Shown: positions 8,370-17,544 of the stretch, in pieces | How positions within the stretch are numbered: position 1 is the stretch's first letter | Layout of the letters: each line of letters begins with the position of its first letter | Origin: Acidobacteriota bacterium | GTDB taxonomy: Bacteria > Acidobacteriota > Terriglobia > Terriglobales > Acidobacteriaceae | NCBI GenBank assembly: GCA_021846985.1 | Contig: JAJZVX010000024.1 | Span: 1-58,211 of the forward strand | Direction: 5' to 3' | Length of the DNA: 58,211 bases | The notes under the pieces: generated by a model | Databases searched by the model: none | What the model saw: only the letters and a program-made list of their open reading frames with translations | What the model was told of the DNA's origin: nothing | Position numbers and translations under genes: made by a program

Positions 8370-9635
8370 ATGAAGATTGCCATCTTCGGTCTTGGCTATG
8401 TGGGATTGACTGCGGCCGCATGCCTCACGCGCGAAGGGCATTCCGTTGTCGGCATCGACGTGAACGACGAGAAGATCGCTGCCGTGCATGCCGGCCGCTC
8501 GCCGATAACGGAGCCCGGCGTGGCCGAACTCATCCAGGCCGCTGTGAATAAAGGCTTGCTCTCCGCCAGCAAGGACGCTGCTCCGCACCTGGGTTCCTGC
8601 CAGATGGCCATTGTCTGCGTGGGCACGCCCAGCGCCCCCGATGGTTCGCACAACATGGCTTACATCGCCGAGGTCTCGCGCCAGATTGCTTCCATGATCG
8701 ACCCGGCGCGTCGCGACCCGCTCACGGTTGTGTATCGTTCCACGATGCGTCCGGGCACCACCGAAGAGCTCATCCAGCCCATCTTCGAGCAGAAACTCGG
8801 GCCAGACTCCGGCAAGTTCGAACTCGTCTATTGCCCCGAGTTTCTTCGCGAATCGGTAGCCATCGACGATTACTTTCACCCGCCCAAGATTGTGGTGGGA
8901 ACGCGAGACGGCCGGCCCTGCCAGCGCCTGGAGCAGCTCAACGCTGGAATCGAAGCTCCACGCTTCTACACGCGCTATCCGGAGGCCGAACTCACCAAGT
9001 TTGTCGATAACACCTTCCACGCCGTGAAGGCGGCCTTCGCCAACGAGATTGGCCGCGTGTGCAGCCGTCTTGGCATCAGCGCCCGCACGGTCTATGAGAT
9101 CTTTACCTCCGACCGGATTCTGAATATCTCCACCGCCTATCTACGCCCCGGCGGCGCCTTTGGAGGCTCCTGTCTTCCCAAGGACGTGCGCGCCCTCCAG
9201 TATCTTTCCAGCGACCTTGGCGCCGACACGCACCTGATCGACTCGGTTCTGCGCTCGAACGACGCCCACAAGCACTTTCTATTCGAGAGCTGCATCCGCG
9301 ATCTTCCCCCTCGGGGCAAGGTGCTGATGCTGGGCATCGCCTTCAAATCCGACAGCGACGATCTGCGCGAGAGCCCGAATATCGACATGGCCCGCAAGCT
9401 GCTGCATGCCGGCTTTGATCTTTCCATCTATGATCCGCACATCGTTCCGTCAAAACTTCTCGGCCAGAACCTTGGCTATGCGTTCTCCAATCTGCCCAAA
9501 CTGAACAAACTCTTGATTACGAAAGAAGCCGCCGAGGCTGGCCGTTTCGATCTCGTGATCGACACCCGAGGCTGGGCCAAAGCCCTTGCACTCCAGCCCG
9601 GCCAGCGCGTGATCGATGTGAACACGCTGCAGTGA
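8370..9635 (+). CDS. Nucleotide-sugar 6-dehydrogenase, GDP-mannose dehydrogenase (AlgD) type
   Basis: 421 residues. An N-terminal NAD-binding motif GLGYVGLTAAACL is followed by SPITEPG, the YCPEFLRESVAIDDYFHPPK block, FVDNTFHAVKAAFANEIGR, and the active-site segment GGAFGGSCLPKDV. The catalytic Cys falls at residue 268, the same number as in Pseudomonas AlgD. These enzymes oxidise the sugar C6 twice, giving a nucleotide-linked uronic acid. AlgD-type features (SPI-EPG and FGGSCLPKDVRAL) favour GDP-mannose, but UDP-glucose or UDP-HexNAc cannot be excluded. It predicts uronic acids in the exported polymer. ATG 8370 follows GGAAGGAG. Confidence 0.88.
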   Translation: MKIAIFGLGYVGLTAAACLTREGHSVVGIDVNDEKIAAVHAGRSPITEPGVAELIQAAVNKGLLSASKDAAPHLGSCQMAIVCVGTPSAPDGSHNMAYIAEVSRQIASMIDPARRDPLTVVYRSTMRPGTTEELIQPIFEQKLGPDSGKFELVYCPEFLRESVAIDDYFHPPKIVVGTRDGRPCQRLEQLNAGIEAPRFYTRYPEAELTKFVDNTFHAVKAAFANEIGRVCSRLGISARTVYEIFTSDRILNISTAYLRPGGAFGGSCLPKDVRALQYLSSDLGADTHLIDSVLRSNDAHKHFLFESCIRDLPPRGKVLMLGIAFKSDSDDLRESPNIDMARKLLHAGFDLSIYDPHIVPSKLLGQNLGYAFSNLPKLNKLLITKEAAEAGRFDLVIDTRGWAKALALQPGQRVIDVNTLQ

Positions 9636-9645
9636 GGCGTACAGG

Positions 9646-10935
9646 GTGACCAGCCGGCAAGAAGCAACGGAAATGCTGGAGGCATACGCCACGCCCCAGT
9701 CTAAACCTCAGGGAGATCGAACCTTGGCTGCACAAACACGGCGCCTGCTCATCATTGTGGAGAACCTGCCCGTGCCATTCGACCGGCGTGTGTGGTCAGA
9801 GGCCACGGCGCTGGCGCACAACGGTTACCATGTTTCTGTTATCTGTCCCAAGGGGAAGAACGCCACCGCTTCCTATGAGGTGATCGACGGCATCCACATC
9901 TACCGTCACTGGATGCCCCTCGAAGCCAGCGGCAAGGCGGGTTATCTCATCGAGTATGGCGCCGCACTCTTCTGGGAAGCACTGCTTAGTCTCCGGGTCT
10001 TTTTTACGCGAGGCTTTGACGTGATCCAGGCCTGCAACCCTCCCGATACGCTCTTTCTTGTGGGCGGTTTCTACAAATATCTTTTCGGCAAGCGCTTTGT
10101 CTTCGATCATCACGACATCAGCCCCGAGCTTTTCGAGGCCAAGTTTGGCCGCCGCGGACTGTTCTGGCGCATCCTCGCTTTTCTGGAGCGTTGCACCTTC
10201 CGGGTTGCCGATTACTCCATCGCCACCAACGAATCCTACAAGGCCATTGCCATCGCGCGCGGCGGCATGGAAGCCGACCGCGTTTTTGTGGTGCGTACTG
10301 GACCCAATCTCAACCGCGTGCATAGGCTGCCCGCTGACGAAGCCTGGAAGAAGAACCGCCGTCATCTGGTTGCGTATGTAGGTGTCATAGCCAAGCAGGA
10401 GGGCCTTGATTTGCTTCTCGACGCCGTTACCTATCTGCGCGAGAAGCGAAACAGAAATGACATCCAGTTTGTGATTGTAGGCGGAGGGCCCGATCAGGAG
10501 GACGTAGTGCGCCAGGCGCGGCAGGCCGGCCTCGACGATGTTGTAACCTTTACGGGCCGCGTTCCCGATTCCACTCTTTTTACGATTCTTTCCACGGCCG
10601 ATGTTTGCGTGAATCCTGACCGGCCCACGCCCATGAACGACAAATCCACCATGATCAAGATCATGGAATACATGGCCATGGGCAAGCCGATCGTGCAGTT
10701 TGACATGACCGAAGGGCGCAACTCCGCCCTCGATGCCGCGCTCTACGCGCGCAAGAACGACACCGCCGACTTTGCGGAAAAGATACTGGAACTTCTCGAC
10801 GACCCGGCCAAGGCCGCGCGCATGGGCGCTTTTGGCCGGGAGCGCGTTCTCAACGTGCTCGCATGGGAGCACGAGGAGAAAAAGCTTCTTGCCGCCTATG
10901 ACACGATCTTCCGGAGCCTGTGGCCAACGCCATGA
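9646..10935 (+). CDS. GT4-family glycosyltransferase
   Basis: A 429-residue GT-B fold protein. The N-terminal domain starts LIIVENLPVPFDRRVWSEA, a form common in polysaccharide GT4 enzymes. The C-terminal donor-binding domain has YVGVIAKQEGLDLLLDAV, VIVGGGPDQE and KIMEYMAMGKPIVQFD, with the usual acidic residue replaced in context by the TEG segment. It should transfer a sugar from a nucleotide donor to the lipid-linked repeat unit at the cytoplasmic face. GTG 9646 has GAGG 8 bases upstream; ATG 9673 is an alternative. It begins 10 bases after the dehydrogenase stop and overlaps the next gene by ATGA, so the genes are translationally coupled. Confidence 0.9.
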   Translation: MTSRQEATEMLEAYATPQSKPQGDRTLAAQTRRLLIIVENLPVPFDRRVWSEATALAHNGYHVSVICPKGKNATASYEVIDGIHIYRHWMPLEASGKAGYLIEYGAALFWEALLSLRVFFTRGFDVIQACNPPDTLFLVGGFYKYLFGKRFVFDHHDISPELFEAKFGRRGLFWRILAFLERCTFRVADYSIATNESYKAIAIARGGMEADRVFVVRTGPNLNRVHRLPADEAWKKNRRHLVAYVGVIAKQEGLDLLLDAVTYLREKRNRNDIQFVIVGGGPDQEDVVRQARQAGLDDVVTFTGRVPDSTLFTILSTADVCVNPDRPTPMNDKSTMIKIMEYMAMGKPIVQFDMTEGRNSALDAALYARKNDTADFAEKILELLDDPAKAARMGAFGRERVLNVLAWEHEEKKLLAAYDTIFRSLWPTP

Positions 10936-12761
10936 GACGCATCGTCCTGTTCGAACTCGCGCTTGCTCTGCTGGTGTTGCCGCAGGCTGTCCGCGCCCAG
11001 GCCTGGAAGTTCATCCTCGCTCCCGGCCGCGCCATCGACTGGTCGGGCGCCGGGGTTGGCGCCATTCCTGCGCGCGCCACGGTCTGCGCCCGGCTGACAC
11101 CCTCGGCAACGCTCGATCAGATCAACGCGGCACTTGCTTCCTGCCCTGCTGAACAAACCGTGCTTCTGGGTCCCGGAAGATACTCGATTCCTGGATCGAT
11201 TCGTGTTCCCTCTCACGTCACGCTCCGCGGCGCCGGCGCAAACAAGACCATTCTCAACGCAACCGGCACGCTGGGCGGATGGGTCGTGAGCATGGGATTC
11301 GGGAATGTTCCATATCATCCTGTTTCCATCGCCAGCGGCGCGACCGCAGGCTCAACCAGCCTGATGCTGCGGAATGCCGGCCGCATTACGCCCGGTATGT
11401 ATCTTGCCATCGCCGAAAGGAACGATCCTTCCTATGTGACCACCGAAGGCGCCCAGGCCAACTGCGACTGGTGCGACGGCTGGACGCACACCGGCACCTA
11501 TTCCCGCGGACAGATTGTCCGCGTCACCCAGGTTCGGGGAGACCGCGTTGCCATTTCGCCCGCGCTCTACAGCGCTTATAACTACGATCCCATCGCCGTG
11601 CCCTTCAATATGGCTGACAGCTACGCCGGCGTCGAAGACCTGCAGGTCTTCGCCAACCAGACCGGCTATGCTGCCGACTTCGGCATGGCGCAGTGCGCCT
11701 TCTGCTGGATCAAGGGCGTAGAAGCCAACTACACCGACAACGATTTCGTCGAGGTGCTCTGGGGATACCACGACGAGGTGCGCGACAGCTACTTTTCCAA
11801 CGCATTCCGGCACGCGCCGGGAGAGCACGACTCCGGCATTCACGTTGGCTATAAGACCAGCGTCAGCCTTTTTGAAAACAACATCGTGATCCGCGGCCGC
11901 GTCTCCTTCGATCTGGGTTGGGGCGCGGCGGGCAATGTTTTCGCATACAACTACACCTCGGGCGAGTTCATTGCCGATGCGCCAAACGCCGTGATCGGCG
12001 GCTTCCGCTTCCACGGCGCCCATCCCCAGTTCAATCTCTTCGAGGGCAATGTGGTTTCGGAGTTCGACGAAGATGCGGTATGGGGCAGCTCGAGCCACTC
12101 CACTGTGTTTCGCAACTGGTTTGTGGGCACGAATCGCGTTTGCATGCCCCACGCCGGCCGCGCCAGCGTAAGCTGCTCGGGAGCCAATGGCCATTACGGC
12201 TTCCAGGCCGCGCGCGCGGTTCAAATCTCCTACCTTGGCTCGCGCAACAACTTTGTCGGCAATCTTCTGGGCAGCGCACGAATGCAGTCGCTCACGGGTT
12301 ACGGCCGCCGTCTGGCCCAGGTGCCGTTTGTGGCTTATCCCATGCCGCGCAGCTACGATCACTCCGCTTACGGCTGGTCTTTCGGCTATGGCTCGTTCGA
12401 GGACGACGGCAGCGGCTCCGGCTGCAGCGGAGGCCAGCCACCTTGTCACCTGAGAGACGCCGCGGCCAGCAACTTCTTCCACGGGAACTACAACAACATC
12501 GACCAGTCGATCCGCTGGGCCACCGGCGTTATCCACACGCTGCCGCCATCGTTCTATCTCGTGGAAAGGCCTTTGTGGTGGGGCGGGCTGCCGTTTCCCT
12601 CCATCGGTCCCGATATCAGCGGCGGATCGGATCCGGACGGGCATAGCTTCGGCAATCCCGCGCAGCGCTGCTACCTGCAGGCAATGGGCGGTTCCGACGG
12701 CGGCGCCGGAGGTCCGCTCACCTTCGATCCGGCCCTTTGCTATGGAGGGAAACAGCCATGA
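10932..12761 (+). CDS. Secreted parallel beta-helix protein, pectate-lyase-like; possible polysaccharide lyase or epimerase
   Basis: 609 residues with a Sec signal peptide (MRRIVLFELALALLVLPQAVRAQ). A domain near residues 55-100 (INAALASCPAEQTVLLGPGRYSI) matches the opening of pectate-lyase-like right-handed beta-helix proteins, and the body has repeated strand-asparagine ladders (NNIVIRGRVSFDLGWGAAGN, FNLFEGNVVSEFDEDAVWG). Several Cys pairs suggest disulphides outside the cytoplasm. In alginate and similar loci such beta-helix proteins are lyases or C5-epimerases that trim or edit the polymer during export. Here it overlaps the GT4 gene by ATGA and lies two genes after the AlgD-type dehydrogenase. 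No catalytic residues were identified, so the enzymatic role is inference. Confidence 0.8.
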   Translation: MRRIVLFELALALLVLPQAVRAQAWKFILAPGRAIDWSGAGVGAIPARATVCARLTPSATLDQINAALASCPAEQTVLLGPGRYSIPGSIRVPSHVTLRGAGANKTILNATGTLGGWVVSMGFGNVPYHPVSIASGATAGSTSLMLRNAGRITPGMYLAIAERNDPSYVTTEGAQANCDWCDGWTHTGTYSRGQIVRVTQVRGDRVAISPALYSAYNYDPIAVPFNMADSYAGVEDLQVFANQTGYAADFGMAQCAFCWIKGVEANYTDNDFVEVLWGYHDEVRDSYFSNAFRHAPGEHDSGIHVGYKTSVSLFENNIVIRGRVSFDLGWGAAGNVFAYNYTSGEFIADAPNAVIGGFRFHGAHPQFNLFEGNVVSEFDEDAVWGSSSHSTVFRNWFVGTNRVCMPHAGRASVSCSGANGHYGFQAARAVQISYLGSRNNFVGNLLGSARMQSLTGYGRRLAQVPFVAYPMPRSYDHSAYGWSFGYGSFEDDGSGSGCSGGQPPCHLRDAAASNFFHGNYNNIDQSIRWATGVIHTLPPSFYLVERPLWWGGLPFPSIGPDISGGSDPDGHSFGNPAQRCYLQAMGGSDGGAGGPLTFDPALCYGGKQP

Positions 12762-13007
12762 GCGCGCGGCCAGATCGTCTTGCCGTCCAGGATTGGTTGC
12801 ACGCCTGGTTCATAACCCGAATAGGCCCGCCGATGCACCTTTCCTGTTATTGTTCTTGCCCAGCCAGACGCATATGATGTGGCCAGACAACGGTGCCGTA
12901 TTGTCCGTTTGCATGCGGAGCATGCGGGTTTGTCCAGCCGGGGGCATCGGCACGATGCGCACAGTTGCCGCAGCGCCACGAGCTTTGGCCGAACAGAAGG
13001 TGAACGA

Positions 13008-14705
13008 ATGGAAAATTACAACTGCATTGCCGCGGACGTGGTGCTGGGCAAGGATGTCCGCCTTGCAAAGTTCATCAACCTCTATGGCTGCTCCGTCGGC
13101 GACGAGTCGCGCATTGGCGCCTTTGTGGAGATCCAGAAAAACGCCAGAGTAGGGAAGCGCTGCAAGATCTCCAGCCACACCTTCATCTGCGAGGGCGTCA
13201 CGATTGAAGATGGCGTCTTTGTTGGACACGGCGTCACCTTTATCAACGACACATACCCCCGCGCCACGAATACTGCGGGGCAGCCTCAGACTGAGGCGGA
13301 CTGGAAGGTTGAACCTACCGTCGTAAAGCAGGGTGCATCCATAGGCTCCGGCGCCACCATTCTCTCCAACCTGACGGTGGGCGAAAACGCCATTGTCGGG
13401 GCCGGCAGCGTTGTGACTCGCAGCGTTCCGGCCAACGCTGTTGTGGCCGGCAATCCTGCCCGCGTTCTGCGTTATCTGGAATCACAAGCCGAGGAGGCCA
13501 AAGCTACCACCATGATTCCTTTTCTGGATTTAGTTACACTCCACCTGGATATGGAGGAAGAACTCGTTGCCGCTTTCCGCCACGCTCTGCACACCGCGGC
13601 CTTTGTGGGCGGCGCCAGCGTTACGGATTTCGAAAAGGACTTTGCCGAGTTCTGCGAAACGGAACACGCCATTGCCGTCAACAGCGGCACCGACGCTCTG
13701 CGCTTTGCCCTCATGGCCTGTGGCATTCAGCCTGGCGATGTGGTGGTTACCGTGCCTAACACGTTCATCGCCACCACCGAGGCGATCTCCCAGGCGGGAG
13801 CCATTCCCGAGTTTGTCGACGTTGATGAAACCACGGGTAATATGTCGGCCGGCCGGCTACGCCACTATCTCGAAAAGCAGTGTGTGCGCGATGCTGGTGG
13901 CAAGCTCATGAGCCTGCGCAGTCAGCGCCCTGTTGCCGCAGTTCTCCCCGTTCATCTCTATGGCCAGATGGCCGACATGGATGCGATAGAACAGCTTGCT
14001 GCCGCCTGCGGTCTTGTTGTGATCGAAGATGCTTGCCAGGCGCACGGCGCAGAGTACTTCTCCGCTCGCCGCAACCGCTGGATGAAGGCTGGCTCCATCG
14101 GCCGGGCCGCCGCTTTCAGTTTCTACCCCGGTAAAAACCTGGGAGCGTGCGGGGAAGGAGGCGCGGTGACGACCAACGATGCCGAGGCGGCCCGGCGCAT
14201 CCGCCTGCTGCGCGACCACGGCCAGGCGAGGAAGTACTATCACGATCTCGAAGGCTACAACGGCCGACTGGATGCGATTCAGGCAGCCTTTCTACACGCC
14301 AAACTGCCCCATCTGGCGGGGTGGAATGCCGCGCGCCGCGAGCACGCGACGGAGTATCGCCGTCTGCTCAAGAATGACGAGGCGGTCACTCTGCTTCAAG
14401 AGCCTGAATGGTCACGCGGCGTCTACCATCTGTTCGTTATTCGCGTTGCCGACCGCGACGGGCTCATCGAGCACCTGAAGAATGCAGGCATCGGCACGGG
14501 CATCCACTATCCTATTCCGCTTCATCTGCAGAATGCCTACGCCGCGCTCAAACATGCGCCCGGCGATTTTCCGGTAGCCGAGCGCCTGGCCACGGAGATT
14601 GTTTCATTGCCGATGTTTCCACAACTGACGCCGCCGCAGCAGGCGACCGTTGCCGCGCAAGTCAGGGCTTTCGCGGACCTCGCCAAGCCCAAAGCCGAGG
14701 CCTGA
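13008..14705 (+). CDS. Fusion of left-handed beta-helix acetyltransferase and DegT/DnrJ-type PLP aminotransferase
   Basis: 565 residues in one open frame. Residues 1-160 are a hexapeptide-repeat acyltransferase (isoleucine-patch turns such as VGDESRIGAFVEIQKNARVG, GENAIVGAGSVVTRSVPANA, and the closing GNPARVLRYL), like WbpD/WlbB. From residue 169, at an internal Met, a complete DegT/DnrJ/EryC1 aminotransferase begins (MIPFLDL; NSGTDALRFAL; VPNTFIATTEAI; EDACQAHGAEY), with the PLP-binding Lys376 in SFYPGKNLG. Together with a Gfo/Idh dehydrogenase this is the enzyme set for 3-amino, then 3-acetamido sugars. The two activities are separate genes in Pseudomonas and Bordetella. AAGG lies 9 bases before ATG 13008. 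A 246-bp gap precedes it. Confidence 0.9.
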   Translation: MENYNCIAADVVLGKDVRLAKFINLYGCSVGDESRIGAFVEIQKNARVGKRCKISSHTFICEGVTIEDGVFVGHGVTFINDTYPRATNTAGQPQTEADWKVEPTVVKQGASIGSGATILSNLTVGENAIVGAGSVVTRSVPANAVVAGNPARVLRYLESQAEEAKATTMIPFLDLVTLHLDMEEELVAAFRHALHTAAFVGGASVTDFEKDFAEFCETEHAIAVNSGTDALRFALMACGIQPGDVVVTVPNTFIATTEAISQAGAIPEFVDVDETTGNMSAGRLRHYLEKQCVRDAGGKLMSLRSQRPVAAVLPVHLYGQMADMDAIEQLAAACGLVVIEDACQAHGAEYFSARRNRWMKAGSIGRAAAFSFYPGKNLGACGEGGAVTTNDAEAARRIRLLRDHGQARKYYHDLEGYNGRLDAIQAAFLHAKLPHLAGWNAARREHATEYRRLLKNDEAVTLLQEPEWSRGVYHLFVIRVADRDGLIEHLKNAGIGTGIHYPIPLHLQNAYAALKHAPGDFPVAERLATEIVSLPMFPQLTPPQQATVAAQVRAFADLAKPKAEA

Positions 14706-14707
14706 AT

Positions 14708-15619
14708 ATGCCGTCTCTGCCGTCATACGTTCTCATCACGCCTGCGCGCAACGAGGCTCAGTTTCTCGAGTCCGTGGTTCAATCCGTGGTGACGCAAACC
14801 GTCCTGCCGCTCCGTTGGGTCATTGTCAGTGATGGCTCTACGGACGGTACGGATGAAATTGTGCAGCGCTATGCCGCGCAGTACGCATGGATTGAATTGC
14901 TGCGCATGCCCGAGCGCACAGAGCGCCATTTTGCCGGCAAGGCTTACGCTCTGATGGCCGGGGTTGAAAGGGTAAGGGATATTCCTTACGAAGTAATCGC
15001 CAGCCTGGATGCGGACATCACTTTCGACGAGGGATACTTCGCCTATCTTCTCGACAAGCTTGCGTCGGACCCGCAACTCGGCTTGGCGGGGACGCCCTAC
15101 ATAGACGCTCTCACTGAGGTTTATGACTACAGGTTCGTGAGTGTCGAGGATGTTTCCGGCGCATGCCAGGTCTTCCGCCGCGCGTGCTTCGAAGCCATCG
15201 GCGGCTATGTTCCCGTGAAAGGTGGCGCCATCGACACGATAGCCGTCCTCACGGCCCGGATGAAGGGGTGGAAAACCCGCTGCTTTACCGGCAAGGTCAG
15301 CCAGCACCATCGCAAGCAGGGAACTGCGCAGTGCGGCCCCATCCGCGCGCAGTTCAACAGCGGCGCCCGCGATTACGCTCTGGGCAATCATCCCTTGTGG
15401 CAGTTATTTCGCGTGGCCTATCAACTCACCAAGAAGCCTCTCGTCATCCGCGGTCTTGCCATTGGCGCCGGCTTTTCCTGGTCCTGGATGCAAAGATGCA
15501 ACCGCCCCATCTCCAGAGAGCTGATAGCCTTCCGCCGAAAGGAGCAAATGGCCCGCCTTGGCCGCTTTTTCGTCCGCGGTCCGCAAACCCAGCTGGACGA
15601 CTCTGGCCCTGTGCACTGA
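14708..15619 (+). CDS. GT2-family glycosyltransferase
   Basis: 303 residues of GT-A type. The N-terminus reads YVLITPARNEAQFLESVVQSV and VIVSDGSTDGT (nucleotide binding). The metal-binding acidic motif is SLDADITFDEGYF, and an acceptor-side segment GGAIDTIAVLTARMKGWKT follows. It should add one sugar to the lipid-linked intermediate. ATG 14708 lies two bases after the aminotransferase stop, with GAGG 8 bases upstream, so the genes are tightly co-translated. A long open extension upstream in this frame overlaps the previous gene and was rejected. Sugar specificity is unknown. Confidence 0.9.
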   Translation: MPSLPSYVLITPARNEAQFLESVVQSVVTQTVLPLRWVIVSDGSTDGTDEIVQRYAAQYAWIELLRMPERTERHFAGKAYALMAGVERVRDIPYEVIASLDADITFDEGYFAYLLDKLASDPQLGLAGTPYIDALTEVYDYRFVSVEDVSGACQVFRRACFEAIGGYVPVKGGAIDTIAVLTARMKGWKTRCFTGKVSQHHRKQGTAQCGPIRAQFNSGARDYALGNHPLWQLFRVAYQLTKKPLVIRGLAIGAGFSWSWMQRCNRPISRELIAFRRKEQMARLGRFFVRGPQTQLDDSGPVH

Positions 15620-15625
15620 GCCGCG

Positions 15626-16501
15626 ATGCAAACAGCGTCGCAGAAGATGGATTGCTCCATGGAACAACGCGAAATGGATTTGCAGGAAACAGAGATTGCA
15701 CGGCGCGGTGTTCAGCCAGCGGGCTTCGGCGCGCTGATGATCAATGCCGATGACTGGGGATTCAACGAGTCGGTCACCAATCCGGCGCTCGCATGCTTTC
15801 TGGCCGGTGCTGTTTCATCGGTCAGCGCCATGGTTTTCATGGAGGATTCCGGGCGCGCCGCCGCCCTTGCCCTGGAGCATGGCGTCGATGCCGGACTTCA
15901 TCTGAACTTCACAGCCCCCTTTTCCGCGCCGCATTGTCCGCCGGCGCTGCGCGAGCATCAGCAACGCTGCCTTCGTTTCCTCCGTTTTCACCGTCTGGCC
16001 CCGGCCATTTATCATCCCGGTCTTGGGGCCTCCTTCCGCTATGTTGCCCAGACGCAGATGGAGGAATTCGAACGGCTTTATGGTCATCGCCCCACCCGGA
16101 TTGACGGTCATCATCACATGCATCTTGCCGCCAATGTCTTGTTTGCCGGACTGCTTCCTTCGGGAGCCATCATTCGCCGCAATTTTTTCTTTCAGCCGGG
16201 CGAAAAGATTTGGATGAATCGCGCTTATCGCGGCTGGCAGGACCGTATTCTTGCCCGCCGCCACCGTATTGCTGACTTTTTCTTTTCGATTGCTCCTGTC
16301 GAGCCGTACGCTCGCATCGAGCGTATCGTCGCTCTGGCGCGCCATCACGCTGTTGAGGTTGAAACCCATCCCGCGATTCCCGAAGAATTCCAGTTTCTGA
16401 TGAACGGCGGCCTCGCTCACTGTCTGGGGAATGTCGCCGTCGCCCGCGGCTACCGGCTGCCGGAAGCTTCAGATCGCCCAGGGAAAGGAGGCTTGCAGTG
16501 A
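15626..16501 (+). CDS. ChbG/YdjC-family carbohydrate deacetylase
   Basis: A 291-residue enzyme of the YdjC/HpnK fold. Metal-site hallmarks are all seen: INADDWGFNESV near residue 40, GLHLNFT near 90, and DGHHHMHLA near 150. Characterised relatives remove an N-acetyl group from acetylated hexosamines or hopanoid-bound GlcNAc. Here it could deacetylate an acetamido sugar of the repeat unit or its lipid intermediate. It starts six bases after the GT2 stop, and its TGA is within the next gene's GTG (GTGA overlap). Several in-frame Mets within the first 20 codons make the exact start uncertain. A second member of the same family lies at 20.4-21.1 kb. Confidence 0.86.
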   Translation: MQTASQKMDCSMEQREMDLQETEIARRGVQPAGFGALMINADDWGFNESVTNPALACFLAGAVSSVSAMVFMEDSGRAAALALEHGVDAGLHLNFTAPFSAPHCPPALREHQQRCLRFLRFHRLAPAIYHPGLGASFRYVAQTQMEEFERLYGHRPTRIDGHHHMHLAANVLFAGLLPSGAIIRRNFFFQPGEKIWMNRAYRGWQDRILARRHRIADFFFSIAPVEPYARIERIVALARHHAVEVETHPAIPEEFQFLMNGGLAHCLGNVAVARGYRLPEASDRPGKGGLQ

Positions 16502-17451
16502 CCTGGTGCGATGACCCGTCCGCCGCGGCCTTTGCCGGCTCCGCCCAGCAGCCGGCCCTGCCGCACATCTCTGTCTGCATCTGCACCTACAAGCGCCCCG
16601 GCCCGCTGCGGCGCCTGCTGGGCGAACTCAGCCACCAGGTGACCGAAGGCCGCTTTACTTATTCGATTGTGGTTGCAGACAACGAGGAGGAACGCTCAGG
16701 CGAGGCCGCCGTTACCGAAGCGCGGTTGAGCTCCAATGTGCCTATTCACTATTGCGCCGAGCCCGTCCGTGGCATTGCAATGGCCCGCAACAAGGTGGTC
16801 GCCAACGCCCACGGCGATTTTCTCGCATTCATCGACGACGATGAGATTCCCGTGCATGGCTGGCTTCTCAAGCTTTTCGAAGCATGTGAAAAGCATCAGG
16901 CCGACGGCGTTCTGGGCCCAGTGCTTCGTCATTTTGACGAATCTCCGCCGGCCTGGCTCGTTGCCAGCAACCTCTACATTCGACGTGTTCATTCCACCGG
17001 AACCCCGGTGTATTGGCGGGAGGCGCGAACAGGGAACGTTCTTATCCGCCGCCGCGTTGTCGAAGGCGACTCATCTCCCTTCCGCTCCGAGTTCCGTGCC
17101 GGCGAGGACCACGACTTTTTCCGCAGAAAATCAGAGCAGGGCTTCCGCTTCATCTGGTCTTCCGATGCTGAGGTCTTCGAGGTGATTCCGCCTGCCCGTT
17201 GGAGGCGCATGTATTGTGTTCGTAAAGCGCTGCTGCAGGGTGCTACAGCCGCGCAGCAGCCCGATTTCGGCGCTGCCGAGATGGCTAAATCCCTGGTGGC
17301 TGTACCACTTTATATCTTCATTCTGCCCTTTGTCTTTCTCTTGGGCCAGACGCGCTTTATGACTCTTGTCGTCAAACTCTCTTCCCACGCCGGAAAATTG
17401 CTCATGCTGGCGCACATCAATCCGGTGCGTGAGGAATACATCAGTGACTGA
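16498..17451 (+). CDS. GT2-family glycosyltransferase with C-terminal membrane anchor
   Basis: 317 residues. The GT-A core begins after a short leader with ISVCICTYKRPGPLRRLL, then GIAMARNKVVANAHGDFLAF and the acidic metal-binding motif FIDDDEIP near residue 115. GEDHDFFRRKSEQGFRF is the usual acceptor-side acidic region. Near residues 265-285 a hydrophobic stretch (LVAVPLYIFILPFVFLLG) suggests membrane attachment. It starts at GTG 16498, overlapping the deacetylase stop by four bases. It likely adds a sugar in repeat-unit assembly; donor and acceptor are unknown. Confidence 0.88.
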   Translation: MTWCDDPSAAAFAGSAQQPALPHISVCICTYKRPGPLRRLLGELSHQVTEGRFTYSIVVADNEEERSGEAAVTEARLSSNVPIHYCAEPVRGIAMARNKVVANAHGDFLAFIDDDEIPVHGWLLKLFEACEKHQADGVLGPVLRHFDESPPAWLVASNLYIRRVHSTGTPVYWREARTGNVLIRRRVVEGDSSPFRSEFRAGEDHDFFRRKSEQGFRFIWSSDAEVFEVIPPARWRRMYCVRKALLQGATAAQQPDFGAAEMAKSLVAVPLYIFILPFVFLLGQTRFMTLVVKLSSHAGKLLMLAHINPVREEYISD

Positions 17452-17544
17452 ACCACGGTCAGCGGAGGCAGCGGCCGTCCCCTTTGCAGAGCATATGAAG
17501 TTGTAAGACGGCCGAGGCTTTGCTACAACTCTTTTCGAGCGCGC

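Noticed and set aside
11352..12644. 430-codon minus-strand frame opposite the beta-helix gene
   Set aside because: The sense strand has a signal peptide and coherent domain pattern; this frame has neither.
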